A DNA stretch of 64,000 nt. Origin: Brachionus manjavacas. Taxonomy: Eukaryota; Rotifera; Eurotatoria; Ploima; Brachionidae. Position 1 is the stretch's first letter; each line of letters begins with the position of its first letter. A program made the translations under genes and the position numbers. Where the stretch lies: contig JAHQIY010000005.1 of the NCBI GenBank assembly GCA_019054805.1, forward strand, positions 789,501 to 853,500. The letters run 5' to 3'. The notes beneath the pieces are model-generated. The model made no database searches, was not told the origin of the DNA, and was given only the letters and a program-made list of their open reading frames with translations. Shown piece by piece: positions 48,301 to 59,888 of this stretch.

Positions 48301-51300
48301 ATGAAAGGCCTAAAAAATTTGTACTTATGCCTCGGTCAGGAAAAAAAGACACCTAGCAAAATAAATGTGATTGAGCCTCAGGTGGAGCCATAGATTGATG
48401 TTCTGTTGAAAATGAGGTGGTGGACTCCAAAATAAACTTAAGTTGAGGATGAGATAGTTGATTTTAATAGACCAGCAAAAAGGAAACCAGGTCGCCCACC
48501 TAAGATATTAACCGCTTTAGGATTTGATTGATTTTTTTTATACTCTTGATTTAATTTTTTATTCTTGAGTGAATGAAAGTAAGAGACTTATTTTTATTCT
48601 ATAACAAAGTTGGTTCAAATTTAATTGACTTTTATGCTATAATAATTTGTTTTTTATACTAAAATAAATAAAATTTTTTTACACTACAAAGAATTTTTTT
48701 TTTCTAAAGATAACTTTTTTTATTAGTCAAAAGCTTTTTCCCTTTTATCATAATGAATAATCTCGGAAGCTCGTTTTAGGTGAAACGTTAAATGTGTCAG
48801 CTGACACAATTCAGAGAACCGATTTCTGACTTAAAGAAAATAATTATTGAGTTTTTAAATTTTTGTTCTAAAATTGACAAAAATCTTTTTTTTTAATTTA
48901 TATTTTCCAAATGACCAGAAATTCGATGATCAGTAAAACTAAATTTTTATTAAGCTTAAAAAAAAATAAATTTTGTTGCTAGCCAATTTTTTTTCCTTTT
49001 AAATTAAATTATAGACAAAATTTGCTTACGTAAATGAGTGAGTATGTGAACTACGAAATTGGCCGGATTAGATGAGACTTTGGTACAAGAGCAACATTTG
49101 GCTGTTTCGTAAAAGTGTTTCATGACGTGCTCATTTAGCACATCTTGGTTCATTTCTAGTTTACAAATGAGACAAGTTCGCATTGGATCATGGTCGTTTT
49201 GCTCATCTGGCTCTTGGTTTTCTCCTTTTTCTGAGTCTTTTTCAGAATTTTTCTTCAATTTTTTCGCTCGTAAAAATTCTATTTTGCTTTTTAATGTCAA
49301 CAACCTCTTGCGTTTGCTGGACAAATTTTTGTGCGTTAAAAAGCCCAATTTTGGCTTACTGCTGGACTTAGAGCTCACCGTTGAAAGAAGAGATGAGGCT
49401 GCTGCGTCAACTGCGGCACCAGCTGAGCTCGATTCGTTCTCGGCTTGTGTCTTCGCTCGCTTTAACCGAGGGCTTTTTGAATTTTTTAAATCCTCGTCCA
49501 AATTGCTCGGTATTTGGATGATTTCTTTTTTTAATTTTGATTTCATTATCATTTCGTTTTGTTTGTCTTCTATAATTTTTTTGGTATCAGAACTTATTGA
49601 GCCAGATGCCACTTGAGCTATTGTGTCAGCCAAAGAATCGTTCGAATCTTCCTAAAAAAATTTAATTTTAATTTTTTCTCTTTATAGAATTTTTGATTTT
49701 ATTTCAGATTATTTTCAAATCCAGTATAAAAATCAATTGTTTTATAATTAATTAGAGATCATCATAAAAAAGGTATCATATTCGATTCTTAGATCATAAT
49801 AAAAATTTCTTTCTATAGAGCTGGATATTTTTTCCAAAAAAAGTCTTATTTTGATAAATTTCAAAAGAAATATTTTTGAGAAAGAAATTATAATTTATTT
49901 TAATAATTTTTTTAGTCTCTTTTGGTTCAATTATTTCAATTTGAGAATGAATGATTTGGTCATGATTCAATATTTTAGAATTTTTAGCAAAAAGTTAAGT
50001 GTAATTAAATTTCGTTTCACAAATAAAAAATAACATTATAAAATTTAAGACTTATTTTTTTTATTATTAAAATTAAATTTAATCTTTGTACAAATCTTAT
50101 TTAATGTTCAACAATACATAGGTAATAATTTTTAAATTAAATGAGTTTATTTTATTAATTTAGAACTGCTGTCGTTAAAAATTTGAATTTAAAAAAATCA
50201 AGATTTTAAGATTGAAGACTTTTTAAAATAAACTCACACACTATCAAATTTTTTTGATTAATTTTTTGCTTTCAATAAAATAAAGTTTTATTTTTGTTCA
50301 AAATTTTAACTCCGAGAAAATCTATAAATCTATTCAGTTATCAATCGATCTTTGACAATTTTCAAAACAAAATTTTTTTCTTTAAATACATAATCATCTT
50401 TATACTAAAAATAAATTTTTAATAAATTTTTTTTTTGTAAAAAATAATTCTTTAATTTGTTAGTTTTATAGAAAAAATTGTACTCTTTTTTTTAAAATAA
50501 TTATCTGAAGTTATCTGAAGAACAATTTTTTACTGGAATATCTAAATGTCAAAGATGGTGTACTTCAATCTTTCAGCCAAAATTCAGAGGATGCTACTGT
50601 TATGAGCTGAAACTAATTCGAAAAGTCAAAAAAGAGTTACAAATGTCTACCAAGCTTAGAATCTTGAGTTTTTTTAAGTTTTTTACACTCTCGAAGATGG
50701 AAGAAAAAGAAGATTTGAAAAAATTTTTGACTTTCTCCTAGTCATGATAAAAATTGATTCCTTTAAAACATCGACATTCCTTTGCAGAATAATTTTAATT
50801 AGAATGAGGAAAAAAATTATCTACTATAATTATAAAGTTAAATCTTGCACAATTTATTTTTTTGATAAAATATTTTAGAGCATTTTGAAAACAAAAAATA
50901 CTATCAATATAATTTTTTATCAAATATTCTAAAATTTAAAATTAATCTTCAAAAACTAAATTTTTTTCAATGCAAAAAAATTGTCATTATCAACAAGTCT
51001 ATTTCTGGCTAAGTTAACAATTTAGAATTAGTTTGACCAAAAATTTTCGTGTGCGTGTGTGTTTTTGTCAGCGTATAAATTTTACTCCAAAAATAATTTA
51101 TTCGAACTATTTTTATTTTTTTCCATTAGCAAAAAAAATCCTATTTTATCTAGAATCAATGAAGTTTAAAGCTGTAATTGGGATCTACAACAATTTATTT
51201 AATTAAAATAAAAAATGAAAAATTTAGCATTTAATTTTCTAATTTGAAAATAAATTGTCTTCTAGGAGACACCATCAGGCAATTAAAAAAGATAATTTAA

Positions 51301-51852
51301 ATGTATAATTATTTAAAAGGAACAAAATTAAAAAAGCTTTTGGTGATGAAAATGCATTTTTTTTAAATTAGAGATTTATGTTAGATTAAATAACTATTTT
51401 GAAAATAAATTATGATGAATAAAAATTTAAGTGTGTGATAATAAAACATGATCTTTTGGTAAAAAAAAAGAAAAAAACCCAATTCAAATACAATTGTGGA
51501 TACTTACAAGTTTGGAGTTTTCTAGCGAGTCCGGTTCCATCGAAACATTGTTCAATACTGATGTCGACGACTGGGTGCTAGTGCTGAAATTGTCCTGTTC
51601 ATCCGGGTCTATAATTTCATCCATCTTATCACTATTTACTTTTTTATTATTACTAAAATCAATAGTATATATATCGGATTTGGGCGACTCTGAATTGAAC
51701 GCCGCGGCAATTATTTGAGCATTTTTGACACTGCTCTTGTCACTATTTACACTTTCGTTTTCCACGGACTGTGCACTTGATGATTGCTTGCTATTAGTAG
51801 CTTTTTTTCTCATACTTTTGGAATCTATTCCTAGTTTAACTTTTGATTCCAT
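42305..51852 (-). CDS. C2H2 zinc-finger protein with AT-hooks, 3 exons
   Basis: Exons 51852-51508, 49651-49030 and 44769-42305 join in phases 0 and 1 to give about 1,143 residues. Fingers in order: CLICKLEMNQDVLNEHVMKH and CCSCTKVSSNPANFVVHILTH (exon 2); FYCVKCDKWYRQGVLYKRHK crossing into exon 3, a C2HC type; FECPECDKKFVSYFGLVQH; VYCQQCDIEFENHYGLVVH; YKCGKCGFFFPCSASLKLH; and, near the C-terminus, LKCKFCMEVFNGQSDFFQH. Basic AT-hook-like motifs KRRPGRPKK and TKRRRGPPSR, long Ser/Lys-rich linkers, and a Ser-rich tail complete it. A nuclear DNA-binding or chromatin role is expected; I cannot name an ortholog. Exon 1 starts at ATG 51852 with the donor gtaagt. The introns (1.9 and 4.3 kb) are the longest here. 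Coding DNA is GC-richer than the introns. Confidence 0.85.
44770..49029. other. Intron 2 of the zinc-finger gene, repeat-bearing
   Basis: Contains the inverted-repeat element at about 46548-47645 (listed separately). Also holds a decayed plus-strand frame at about 48447-48531 encoding RPAKRKPGRPPKI, an AT-hook-like remnant with upstream stops. The rest is A/T-rich with no exon visible. Confidence 0.55.
46548..47650. mobile_element. Inverted-repeat DNA element, possibly hAT-like
   Basis: The left end reads cagtgatgttccgctttttg (46548-46567). The right end, reverse complemented from about 47646, reads cagtgatgttacactttttg and continues ttttttacaac. CAGTG-type ends are common in hAT elements, but an 8-bp target duplication is not visible. 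The interior, A/T-rich with repeated tttacgtaa-like subterminal words, has no transposase. Related pieces lie at 3361-3600 and 36590-36900, so this is a multi-copy family. Non-autonomous. Confidence 0.55.
49652..51507. other. Intron 1 of the zinc-finger gene
   Basis: A/T-rich; the donor is gtaagt at 51507-51502 and the acceptor ttttttag ends at 49652 on the minus strand. No other gene or exon is supported inside. A short GT-rich tract is at about 51049-51065. Confidence 0.55.
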
Positions 51853-52057
51853 AATTTACATAAGAAAAAAAATAAAAATTAGAATCCACTGTACATTTAT
51901 TGAATTGTAGGTCCGGAAAAGTGTTTGTGTAAGAGGGCCGAGCAGAGTTGAGTGATTAATATACTTTTGTTCTAATTTAAATAATATTTTCTAAACAAAA
52001 TAAAATAAAAAAAAAGCATGCATTATTTTATTTTCATAAAAATTAAACAAAGATGAC

Positions 52058-53286
52058 TTATATGTGTCTTATGATATGGAGGCCGCCTGGTCCAAGAGCC
52101 GTCGCGTTTGCCATCATCTGACAAAAAAAAAAAATTCCTCTCTCTCTCTCAACAAAATTTAATTCTAAATAAAAATTCGAAATTATTTTATTCAACTCAA
52201 TTTGTTTTTTTATAAACTAGTGAATTTAAATGCGTTATATGAGCAGAATTTCATAACACAACTTAACCATTGATTTTTGACTCTTATCGAGTTTAAAAAT
52301 TTAAATTAAGTGATATAACAAAAATTTTAATTGTATTGCAAACCAATTTAGCAAGCAAATAGAGTTTATTTGGCGAAAAAAAATTGAGAAAACTCCTAAA
52401 ACTTATGCGAGGAATGGTGGGTGAATGTTTGTGGTCACTCAGATTCTATGCCAGATAACAACAAAAACGAGAGATCCCAAAATTTTCTATAATTCAATTT
52501 AAAAATCATGATTATTATGATGGTATGTTTCAGCAAAGAACACAACAAAACTAGCAAAAAAGAGAAAGAGAGCTTTTGCAATTGAGAAATGAATGCAAAT
52601 TGCAATTTTTTCTCTGAGCCAAATTATTGCTTTTATACACGAACATAAACCGAGAAGAATATGAAAATAAATGCAAAATTCTAAGATTTTGGATGTGTTT
52701 TGCGAATTTCTTATTCTCATTACCGACTCTTCATCATACATGCATCACCCCTCTTGCTCACTAAATTATTTTAATGTAAACTTTAAATAATTTATTTCCA
52801 GCCAATCCAGCTTCGAAATTGCCAAATAACCATCTTGTTAATTGTAGCGACCTTAATTTTTCAAAACCTTGCCTTTCTCTGGACAAAAAAGTTCCTTAAA
52901 TAAAACTTTAAAAAAATGAAAAAATTTTCTTTTTGCTTAATATTGCCAAAAAAAACTTTTATCCATAGTTGCTCTGGTTACGGCTTTAAAATTTATTATT
53001 TTTCACTTGGTCAACAAAAATGGTAAAAGTATTCTTCCTTAAAATTGATGACTAAAAAAAGAACTTAATTTAAATTCATATTTAAAATTTTAGGATAAAA
53101 GTCCAACACGTCACCAAATTATCATTAAAAGATTTTTTCCTTTAAAAATTGATTAATTTTTGTATTTTTTCAGCAACAAAAAAGTCTATAAAAATTTTAA
53201 AAACATTCTTAATTAATAAAAGTACTTACACAAGATTGCTTTTTCCTCTTATATGAAGCATTTGCAGGAAAAGAGCTGACTGCCAT
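52058..53286 (-). CDS. Candidate 38-residue microprotein gene, two exons
   Basis: Minus-strand exon 1, 53286-53230, encodes 19 residues starting MAVSSFPANASYKRKKQSC and ends at a perfect gtaagt donor. Exon 2, 52117-52058, follows a long pyrimidine tract and cag acceptor, is in the same phase (0), and encodes MMANATALGPGGLHIIRHI then TAA. A minus-strand AATAAA at 52027-52032 lies 26 bases after the stop. Exon 2 is strikingly GC-rich for this DNA (gcaaacgcgacggctcttgg), suggesting constraint. The product would be small, basic in its first half, without a signal peptide or membrane segment. I do not recognise it. Alternatives: exon 1 is also phase-compatible with the zinc-finger exon at 49651 and could be an alternative first exon of that gene; or the GC block is a regulatory or RNA element. 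Confidence 0.5.
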
Positions 53287-53750
53287 TTAAATTCAAGGCA
53301 ATAAGTGGTCAGGCAACAAAATAAATTCTAGCTTCATAAAACTAAATATGTACATTGAATTCGGTATGTTTTGTGCACAAATGAGGACAAAATAAATTAT
53401 GAAAATTATAATTAAAAAAAAAAGATATTTTTGATTATGATCGGGTTCTGGGTGCACAATTAGGTTCTTTTGTTCGTTTTGAACTGGGATTTCAAGTCCA
53501 GCTAGGGAGTACCCAGTATCCCATGAATCAAAATATATTAATTTACAGCTGAAAAATTCAGAAGCAATTTACTTTCCATGTTTTATTCTGTATACAAAAA
53601 TTAATTTCAATTCAACAAAACTAACTTGGTTTTTTAAAAAAATGCTTTGTTTTTATTAATAAATTAAAAAGTTATTTCAAAATTTAATACAAAATAAAAT
53701 TTAGATTATAATTTTATTGAAAATAGTGGAGATTCTGGATGTGACAAACT

Positions 53751-54371
53751 TCAAGTGTTGAATAGCGGGACAAATATTCGCTTTAAATCGTCATCCCTCA
53801 AACATCCTTCAATAAATTCTTTTTCTGATACCAAACCATTGTTATCTGAGTCGAACTTTTGCATTAGCCGCAAAGCCTCGTTGTTGATTGCTTTACTCGG
53901 AAGGTTTTCTCCGTACATTTCAAAAATTGACTTGAAAAAAAACTACTTTAGACTTGGAAAATTCTTTATTTGACTTACTTGAACAATTCTTTCCGCTTCT
54001 TTTTTTTCAATGTGACCATCATCATTGTAGTCGTAGATATTGAAGGCTAGCTTAAGCTTGTCCTTAATGTCACCATTCAACAAAATTCCCATTACACTGG
54101 CATACTCATAAAAATCAATGTAGCCATTTTTGTCCTTGTCGTAAGCCGTAAAGCATAATTTACAAAAATTTTTGGCATTTCCATTCGTGTAGAATTGGCT
54201 GTACAATTTGGTAAACATTTTCTTGCTTAGTCGACCATTGGGACAGTCTTTCAAAAAATCCTGATGCATTAGAAACAATTGTTCTTTGGACAGGCCGGTT
54301 CTTATTGAGATTTCTTTAAGCTGAGACTCGTCGGGCTCTATGCGAAGTTGTCTACAATTTTTGTGCCCCAT
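53751..54371 (-). CDS. Neuronal-calcium-sensor family EF-hand protein
   Basis: Exons 54371-53979 and 53930-53751 (phase 0, 48-bp intron) give 190 residues, the length of frequenin/NCS-1. The family layout is clear: Gly-2 for N-myristoylation (MGHKNC), a degenerate first EF-hand with the NCS-type FLKDCPNGRLSKKMFTKLY, then canonical calcium loops DKDKNGYIDFYE (EF2), DYNDDGHIEKKE (EF3) and DSDNNGLVSEKE (EF4) with acidic residues at positions 1, 3, 5 and 12. Such proteins are calcium-myristoyl switches acting at membranes of neurons or sensory cells on kinases, cyclases or channels. The sequence diverges from NCS-1, so assignment is to the family (recoverin/NCS/hippocalcin-like) only. AATAAA lies at 53713-53718 on the minus strand, 33 bases after the stop. 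Confidence 0.9.
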
Positions 54372-55250
54372 AATCCAACTTTTAAAAAGAGAGCTATTTT
54401 TTTTAATTATTAAAATGTGATAATAAAATAATTTTTAAAATGACTCAGAGAATATAAAATTTTATTGCTTTGAAAAATATTTAAATTAACTTTAAATTTA
54501 TTCTCTAAAATCGGACACAAATTTAAATAACAGAGTTTAGGAATTTCAAAATTTTCTTATTTTTTCTCTTGAATACGTTGTTTTATCTTAATTTAAAGTG
54601 TTATTTTTTTAGTTACTCATGGTAACAATACGGAAGTTCACTTTTCCACAAAACAATATTTCTCAAGGTATTTGTTTTTAATCAAAAATTCTTTTGAGAT
54701 ATTAAGTTAAGAAAAAAAATTTAAGCTCTAATTACCATCAAATTAAAAAAATGATTATATTTTTGTATTGATATTTTTTATTTAAAATAACAATTTCGGT
54801 CATATAAATAATTTTATTGCTTTAAATTTACATAAAATTTGCGGACCTTAATTCGTGATTAAAAAGCTAAAAATTTAAACTTATTCTGGTTCAAAATATT
54901 TTTATTTCGGAAGATTTTATTTTATTTTCAATGTCATGTCTATATTAAAAATTAAAAAAAATTCACTTATAGGAACAAATATTTAAATTAGAGAATTAAC
55001 ACAATTTACAAACTATTAAGTTCAAACATACCTAGAGCGCATTTCAAAATAGAATTAAAAATTTTGAAATTCAAAGTTTAAAAGAATAAAATTATAATAG
55101 ATAATTAAGATACAGGAAAATCCGTTTAAGTCGAAACATATTAAGCATGTTGGTTGGTTTGATCAAGAAATAGTTGACTTTGTAAAACTGAATCAAATTT
55201 ATTTATTTATTAAATTAAACTCCACAAGGAGAAATAAAAGCATAAAATTT
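54372..55250. other. AT-rich intergenic, no gene seen
   Basis: Upstream side of the EF-hand gene. No exon, repeat or motif could be supported. Confidence 0.55.
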
Positions 55251-56060
55251 TCATTTATAAAAGTAAAAATAAAAATAATTTTCAAGAATTTTAGTCATGC
55301 TACGTACCAACTTTAATGAGATGGTTTTATTGAGTCAGCAATTTTACATTTGGAGTTTAAAGCACCTCTAAATTTTTCCTTGTAAGAATTTTGGTTTTGG
55401 GGTAATTTCTTCAATTCTAATAAATTGATGTCGTGCTCAAAACTTTTTGATTTACACAAAAATCTATTCGGTCTGCCACAAATGAATTAAAAAATTTTAG
55501 AAGCTAGAAAATTATTTTTTAATGATTCAACAAAAGATAATTTCATGCTATAATAATTAAATAAATGTAAAGCTTTTAGGATATTTGACATTTGATCCCC
55601 ATTATAATTCTTAATAGATACATTTAGGTATTCCTTTGTTTTTTGACTAGTAGTCGTAGATCCGATTTGAGAAATTCAATAAGTTTTATAAATGAATAAT
55701 TGCAGAAAAGAGCACATTGAGGCTTTACCTAAATGCGATAATGAAAAGAAGCATTTTTGTGGTTTATTTAATTTTTTCAGTAATGATGTAATCAAAGTAC
55801 AGGCTTGATTCTAGAAAAAGTCTAAATATTCAACTTGTTTTGCCTTAGTTGGGTGTTCAAATTCAAGGAGATAAGCATGCTTAAAGAGTTGTTTTCCAAA
55901 TTCGAAAACTCTAGATTTTGATGGATTAAATTTTATCATAACATTAATTTAGTAGCTCTTGAAATTGCTTTTTTGATAGTCTAACTAAACGAAAATCATC
56001 TGCAAACATTACAATACTAACATCAAAAGTTGTTGGACAAGTTGAACAAGAAGATGAATA
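55251..56060 (-). mobile_element. Decayed LINE, reverse transcriptase palm to C-terminus
   Basis: On the minus strand the block TTFDVSIVMFADDFRLVRLS (about 55980-56035) contains an intact FADD catalytic box at 55995-56006. Downstream in broken frames are KQLFKHAYLLEFEHPTKAKQ and VEYLDFF (thumb region), then SQKTKEYLNVSIKNYNGDQM and, near 55400-55480, FEHDINLLELKKLPQNQNS. Stops at several points show it is a relic despite the intact FADD. The family differs from the RT at 9715-10790 by its tail. Confidence 0.75.
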
Positions 56061-56830
56061 TGACCATTATGAATCAGACGAACATGCAATAAAGTCTCAT
56101 AGTGAAGCTTTAGTTATTTTTCTATTCTAAACCAAATGACATTTGGCAAATAACAATCAAATTGAGTCGATCTTTCTTGATTTACCAGAAAAACCGGGTC
56201 TACCTGTACCCAAATTTGAACATTACTAAATTTGATCATTCTCAAAAGGAAACTTCTGTAAACTTATAGGTAATATAAATATATGAATAATCATTTATTA
56301 TGATTAATTAAGATGTAAGTAAAAAATAAATTACTAAATTAATGGATTATAAAACAAAAAAAGAATAATGAATAGAAAAAAGGATTATTAATCTGATGGA
56401 TAATCAGCTATATCCTAATTAGATTTGAATTTAAGATATATCTAATAATTGTTCCTAGCGGATAATGGGGAGGCGCTCATCTCCTTTTCAAGTATCTTTT
56501 TTTTTGAGCAACGGCTTCGATCTGACACAGAGGCTACTGCATCGAGTTGATCATCTACACCGCAATTATTACCCAGTCGAAACTGGTCCTTCTATTTTTA
56601 TGGTGTAAGAGGTTCAAACATTCTTCGCCCCGTATTGCAGAGATATTTTGAAGATTTTTCACCCTCAGGGTGACGGACTGTATGTGGTTCCATTCAAAAG
56701 TTTTGCTTTTTTGAATTGAAACATTTCACCATTTTCGGTATTGTGAATTTAAAAAACAAAATGGACAAAAATTTTTCGCATTTTGATAAATTAAAATTTC
56801 CTAAAATAAAAAAAATTAAATAAATACTAC
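56061..56830. other. Transposon-derived, GC-richer segment at 56440-56690
   Basis: The block between about 56440 and 56690 has mixed composition, including the palindrome caccctcagggtg (56661-56673) and gtctgacacagaggct-like words, but no frame of length. It is probably an untranslated tail of a retroelement. A hairpin motif, gggtctacctgtaccca (about 56199-56215), also occurs at 12061-12079. Confidence 0.4.
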
Positions 56831-58114
56831 AAAATGTATACAATGTTGAAATAACATTTAAAAAGTGTGATGTTTCAAATTATTTTTTCAGTCTCAAATA
56901 AAAAAAGCATTTTCATATTTGAAATTAAACTCTTTAGTGAAATAGAATGAGTTTAATTTTTATTTTAAAGTCTAAAAAAAATATTGAAAATTCTTTTTTA
57001 ATTTTTAAATAATTCAGTTATTTATTTTTTCCTCGAGAAAATGCTCATTCATACTAGAAAGATATGAAAAAAATAAAAATATAGTTAAATAATGTAAAAT
57101 TAAACGAATAAAAAGAATAAAAATGAGCATTATTATCCGAAATATTTTGTTCTCAGGTTTTGTGAACTACAGGTTCACCCAATTTTTTTGTTCACAATAG
57201 AATTAGACGAAAGATTTTTAGATTATGCGAAAAAATTGAATAAAGCTCAAAATTTAATAGAATGCCTTATTCTCGAAACTGATATAAAAATTAGTTAATA
57301 GTTTTTTAGGTTTTTTTTTTGGAGGAAGAGCTTTAGAAATAGCATTTGATATGATCTGGTTTACTTGGAATTGCTCTTTCCATAATCCTAAATTTCTATT
57401 TAACTATCTTTTCTATCTTATTTTTTATCATTACATTAGCTTTTTTTTCACAAATTGTTCACAAAAGTTGTGTCTAATAATCAAAAAAAACAAAAAACAT
57501 TCAATCAAGAATCTACTCAAAATAATGAATCTAAAACATGTGAAAAATGTGGCTTAATTATGAAAAAAAAAAGATATTTTTATTGTGATAATTGTTAATT
57601 TTTTTTATTTTTAGAGGTGAGTATTAACTTTTTGCGGTTTTATAATGAAATTGCTTTCTTTTTTTATAAATTGATGTATTTTTTTTTATTTGAATACTTT
57701 TTTTATATTTTGCTACTTTTTTAATAAAAAAATAGTCTTTTATTAAATTTGAGGAATTAAAAAACTTTATTTCTCATAAAACCTGAGAACAAGAATCGTT
57801 CCAGTAACAGGTGAACCATAGTTTACCTCACTGACAAAAACCCGAAAAACTTTGTTTTCATCTTATAAAATTTTGACTTTAGTGATAATTTACTTTCGTT
57901 TGGTGCTTTGGAAAAAAAAGCGTAGATAGTTTTTTAAACTACAAACATTATCTTAAGGATCATCATATCACAAACCTAAAGTCAAAATTCATAAAAAAAT
58001 ACCAAGTTTTTCATGCTTGCAATATTAACTTAAAATTATTTTTTTATTTGAGACTGAAAAAATAATATGAAACATCGCACTTTTTAAATGTTATTTCAAC
58101 ATTGGATACATTTT
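56831..58114. mobile_element. 1.28-kb element with 76-bp terminal inverted repeats
   Basis: Arms 56831-56906 and 58039-58114 are reverse complements with three mismatches in 76 (shared words aaatgttatttcaac and gagactgaaaaaataat). A second inner inverted pair, gttctcaggtttt, lies at about 57150-57162 and 57778-57790. The interior has broken coding-like frames: LDERFLDYAKKLNKAQNLIE (about 57205-57264), GGRALEIAFDMIWFTWNCSF (about 57319-57378), and a zinc-knuckle-like CEKCGLIMKKKRYFYCDNC ending at 57598. No known transposase is recognised. It could be a decayed autonomous DNA element of unknown superfamily. Confidence 0.65.
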
Positions 58115-59888
58115 GAAAACACAAAAATATTGGAAACACAAAAAATTAAACCAAATGAAAGACAGTTTATTAATTAAGGAAAGCAAATTTTTGGACAACC
58201 AACACAAATTCTTTATTTAAATTTCAGTGTTTTTTATAAAATTAACATTAAAGGAATCTTAATTCAAGAATATTTTTCAAAAAGATCTAATGAGTAAAAT
58301 AAACTTATCAATTTAACCTAAAAAATGATAAGTTAAACAATTTTATACAAACTGAAGTTTCGAACATTATTTTGATAATCATGGATTTCAAAGTCATTCC
58401 TGACTTTGACTTTTTGAATTTTTCTTTTTTGACGTTATGCAATTTTGAAAGTTGAAAAATATTTTAAAGATTTTGAATTTTTTCTCGTTTTTTTATGTTC
58501 GTATTTTATTTAAAATTCATTATTTAAGTTTCAACTGATTTAAGTTACATTTTAATAAAGTTAATTGTTCTAAATTTTTTTATATTTTTTCATAAATTTG
58601 ATTTTTCACCAACTCTGGGTTTAACACGTTATTAAAAGCTTTTTCAACTTTTTCACAATTTTTTAAAAAAATAATTTAATTTTTAAGATAATTTCAGACT
58701 AAATTTTGTGTGTGTCTTATGTAATGGATTTTATTTTTTCTTGGATTAAAGATTGAATTTTTTTATTGTGGGAAAAATCGTTCTTTTAAAAAAGATAATC
58801 AAAAATTCTACTATTTTTAAGAATATGAAGTGAACTAATATGATTTGTATGAGTAAGTTTTGTAAGTAATTAAGAATAGTGTAAGTGATTTGTAATAAGA
58901 GTGTAATAACATGATTTGTTTTCTAATTTTTTTAGTCTTGAGATATAAAGTATCTTACCTTTAAAATCAAAATTTGAATTTAATTTATTGATTTTATTTA
59001 AAGTACTTTTGATATCAATGATGAGATAAAAGATTAAATTAAATAAAAAATTTTAATTTTATTTCCTAATGAGAGATTTTTCTTAAAATTACAATACAGC
59101 TTTAAAATTCAGATTCTGAATTAATGCTTTTAAAGGCTTTAATAATAATTTAAAATTATTAAAGTATATTAGCTGGTCAGACTTCAAGTCCTGGAAAAAA
59201 ATTTCTGTGAAGAACCTTAAGTGATCTTGTTGAGCAAGCTGGCTTTAAAATATTTGAGCTTGAAAAGCATGTTATAAGTTAATCTATGGCACCTATGTGA
59301 TTGAATTTTCTCTAAAATATATTTTACACTAGAGTTATTTAAAAGTCCCAAATTAAAGTCCAAGTCATTAAAAAAAGTCCCAGCTAAAGACTTTTATTTA
59401 TTTTTTTTCGGACTTGTTTTTTCTTTTTAAATAAAAATAAAAGTCAGTAAGTAAGTGTTAATACAATTATTAACCAGTTCTCTTGTTCCTCGTTTTCAAT
59501 TCTTCCAAGAATCTAAGTACAAAATTTAAAATTTAATTATTCTAGCTCAAATTAATTTAATAAAATCGTTTTGACTGTACTTAACTTTAAATATAATATT
59601 TTTTTTTCAATTTTCTAAATCAAAATGAAATATTGTATAAATTAAAGACAAAAAAAAAATATTTTTTTGTTTTTTTCTTTAATCAATTCGTTAAATTATA
59701 AGATAATATGCTTTTATTATAAATTTTTACAACCCTTTTTAAAGTTGATTTTTTGACTTATTTTAGATTTTAAAAAAATTCATCTTATATTAAGCCATTT
59801 AAACCTTAAATATGTCATAAATGAGTTTTTTATTTGAAAAATTCAAAATATTCATAAATTAAATTGGAAATTTTTTTTTAAAATTAGA
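58115..59888. other. AT-rich intergenic and GPCR 3' flank
   Basis: No gene seen. A minus-strand AATAAA at 59829-59834 lies about 55 bases after the GPCR stop codon and may be its polyadenylation signal. Confidence 0.5.

Noticed and set aside
49122..49616. 164-residue plus-strand frame
   Set aside because: Antisense of zinc-finger exon 2, rich in Ser/Phe from reverse-complemented Lys/Glu codons.
52499..52741. 80-residue minus frame inside the microprotein intron
   Set aside because: No motif, hydrophobic by composition, and no splice sites joining it in phase to the neighbouring exons.
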